A stretch of 64,000 nucleotides of DNA from Allomyces arbusculus (taxonomy: Eukaryota; Blastocladiomycota; Blastocladiomycetes; Blastocladiales; Blastocladiaceae): assembly GCA_027604705.1 (NCBI GenBank), contig JADHYV010000029.1:220794-284793 (forward strand), written 5' to 3'. Below, in pieces: positions 63,647 through 64,000 of this stretch. The translations under genes and the position numbers were made by a program. The notes beneath the pieces are model-generated. The model saw only the letters and a program-made list of their open reading frames with translations. It was not told the origin of the DNA and did not search any database. Every line of letters starts with the position of its first letter. The stretch's first letter is position 1.

Positions 63647-64000
63647 GTTTTAGGTTAGGTTTAGGTTTTTTTAGGTTTTTTAGGTTTTTAGGTTTTAGGT
63701 TTTTAGGTTTTGTTTAGTTAGGTTTAGGTTTTTATTAGGTTTTTAGGTTTAGTTAGGTTTTTAGGTTTAGGTTTTAGGTTTAGGTTTTTTAGGTTTTTAG
63801 GTTTTAGGTTAGGTTTTTTAGGTTTTTTAGGTTTTTAGGTTTAGGTTAGGTTTTTAGGTTTTTTTAGGTTTTTTAGGTTAGGTTTTTAGGTTAGGTTAGG
63901 TTTTTTAGGTTAGGTTTTAGGTTATTTTTAGGTTTTAGGTTTTTTTTTAGGTTTTTTTAGGTTTTTAGGTTAGGTTTAGGTTAGGTTTTTAGGTTTTTTT
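63647..64000 (+). repeat. Terminal irregular T(n)AGG array, probable telomere
   Basis: More than 350 bases consist only of TnAGG units with n from 2 to about 9 (TTAGG, TTTAGG, TTTTAGG and longer). The array continues to the last base. The G-bearing strand runs 5'-3' toward the end, the telomeric orientation. The unit has AGG and never GGG, so it is not the TTAGGG of most fungi. An interstitial satellite or homopolymer noise in the assembly is an alternative. Confidence 0.65.

Noticed and set aside
1-64000. CRISPR arrays, bacterial operons, phage or insertion sequences
   Set aside because: No regularly spaced repeats; genes are intron-bearing and eukaryotic throughout.

Overview
The window is nuclear DNA of a eukaryote, most likely a zoosporic (flagellated) fungus; Blastocladiomycota would fit. 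The evidence is GC-rich coding sequence with many short introns (mostly 60-110 bp), a sterol 14-alpha-demethylase, a copper-fist regulator and Crz1-like zinc-finger factors (fungal hallmarks), together with a dynein light intermediate chain and an augmin subunit. The assignment to phylum is inference. I traced exons by hand from reading-frame continuity, GT/AG borders and protein-family expectation. About 28 of the 45 donors I accepted read GT(A/G)CG, and many acceptors read AATAG.

Left part (1-25.7 kb): the start of a gene running off the left edge (-), a seven-helix-like membrane protein (-), an RA-PH adaptor resembling the MRL family RIAM/lamellipodin (-), ribosomal protein eS28 (-), V-ATPase catalytic subunit A (-), an orphan helical protein (+), tRNA(Ile)-lysidine synthase (-), a monovalent cation/proton antiporter (-), a dicarboxylate/amino acid:cation symporter (-), an orphan seven-exon gene (+) and a saccharopine dehydrogenase-like oxidoreductase (-).

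Middle (26-42 kb): a copper-fist transcription factor extremely rich in cysteine clusters (+), then two paralogous three-finger Crz1-like C2H2 factors (both -). Between the two paralogs lies an AT-richer island (about 31.6-33.5 kb) that holds a decayed pogo/Tigger-type DDE transposase fragment and other unassigned remnants. Upstream of the second paralog are about 5.6 kb with no convincing gene but with a diverged ~160-bp tandem repeat.

Right part (42-64 kb): PAN3 (-), a BAR-PH-ArfGAP-ankyrin protein (+), CYP51 (+), a METTL21-type protein methyltransferase (+), a Ulp1/SENP SUMO protease (-), a probable mitochondrial ribosomal protein bL32m (-), the augmin subunit HAUS1 (+), a CIN85/CD2AP-like SH3 adaptor (-) and dynein light intermediate chain (+). 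The window ends in an irregular T(n)AGG array that runs to the last base, with its G-rich strand pointing outward, as expected for a right-hand chromosome end.

The genes are mostly housekeeping and are not a pathway cluster. Recurring themes are actin and endocytosis adaptors (MRL-like, CIN85-like, ArfGAP), microtubule machinery (dynein LIC, augmin), pH and ion homeostasis (V-ATPase, antiporter, symporter) and metal or calcium-responsive regulators (copper fist, Crz1-like pair).
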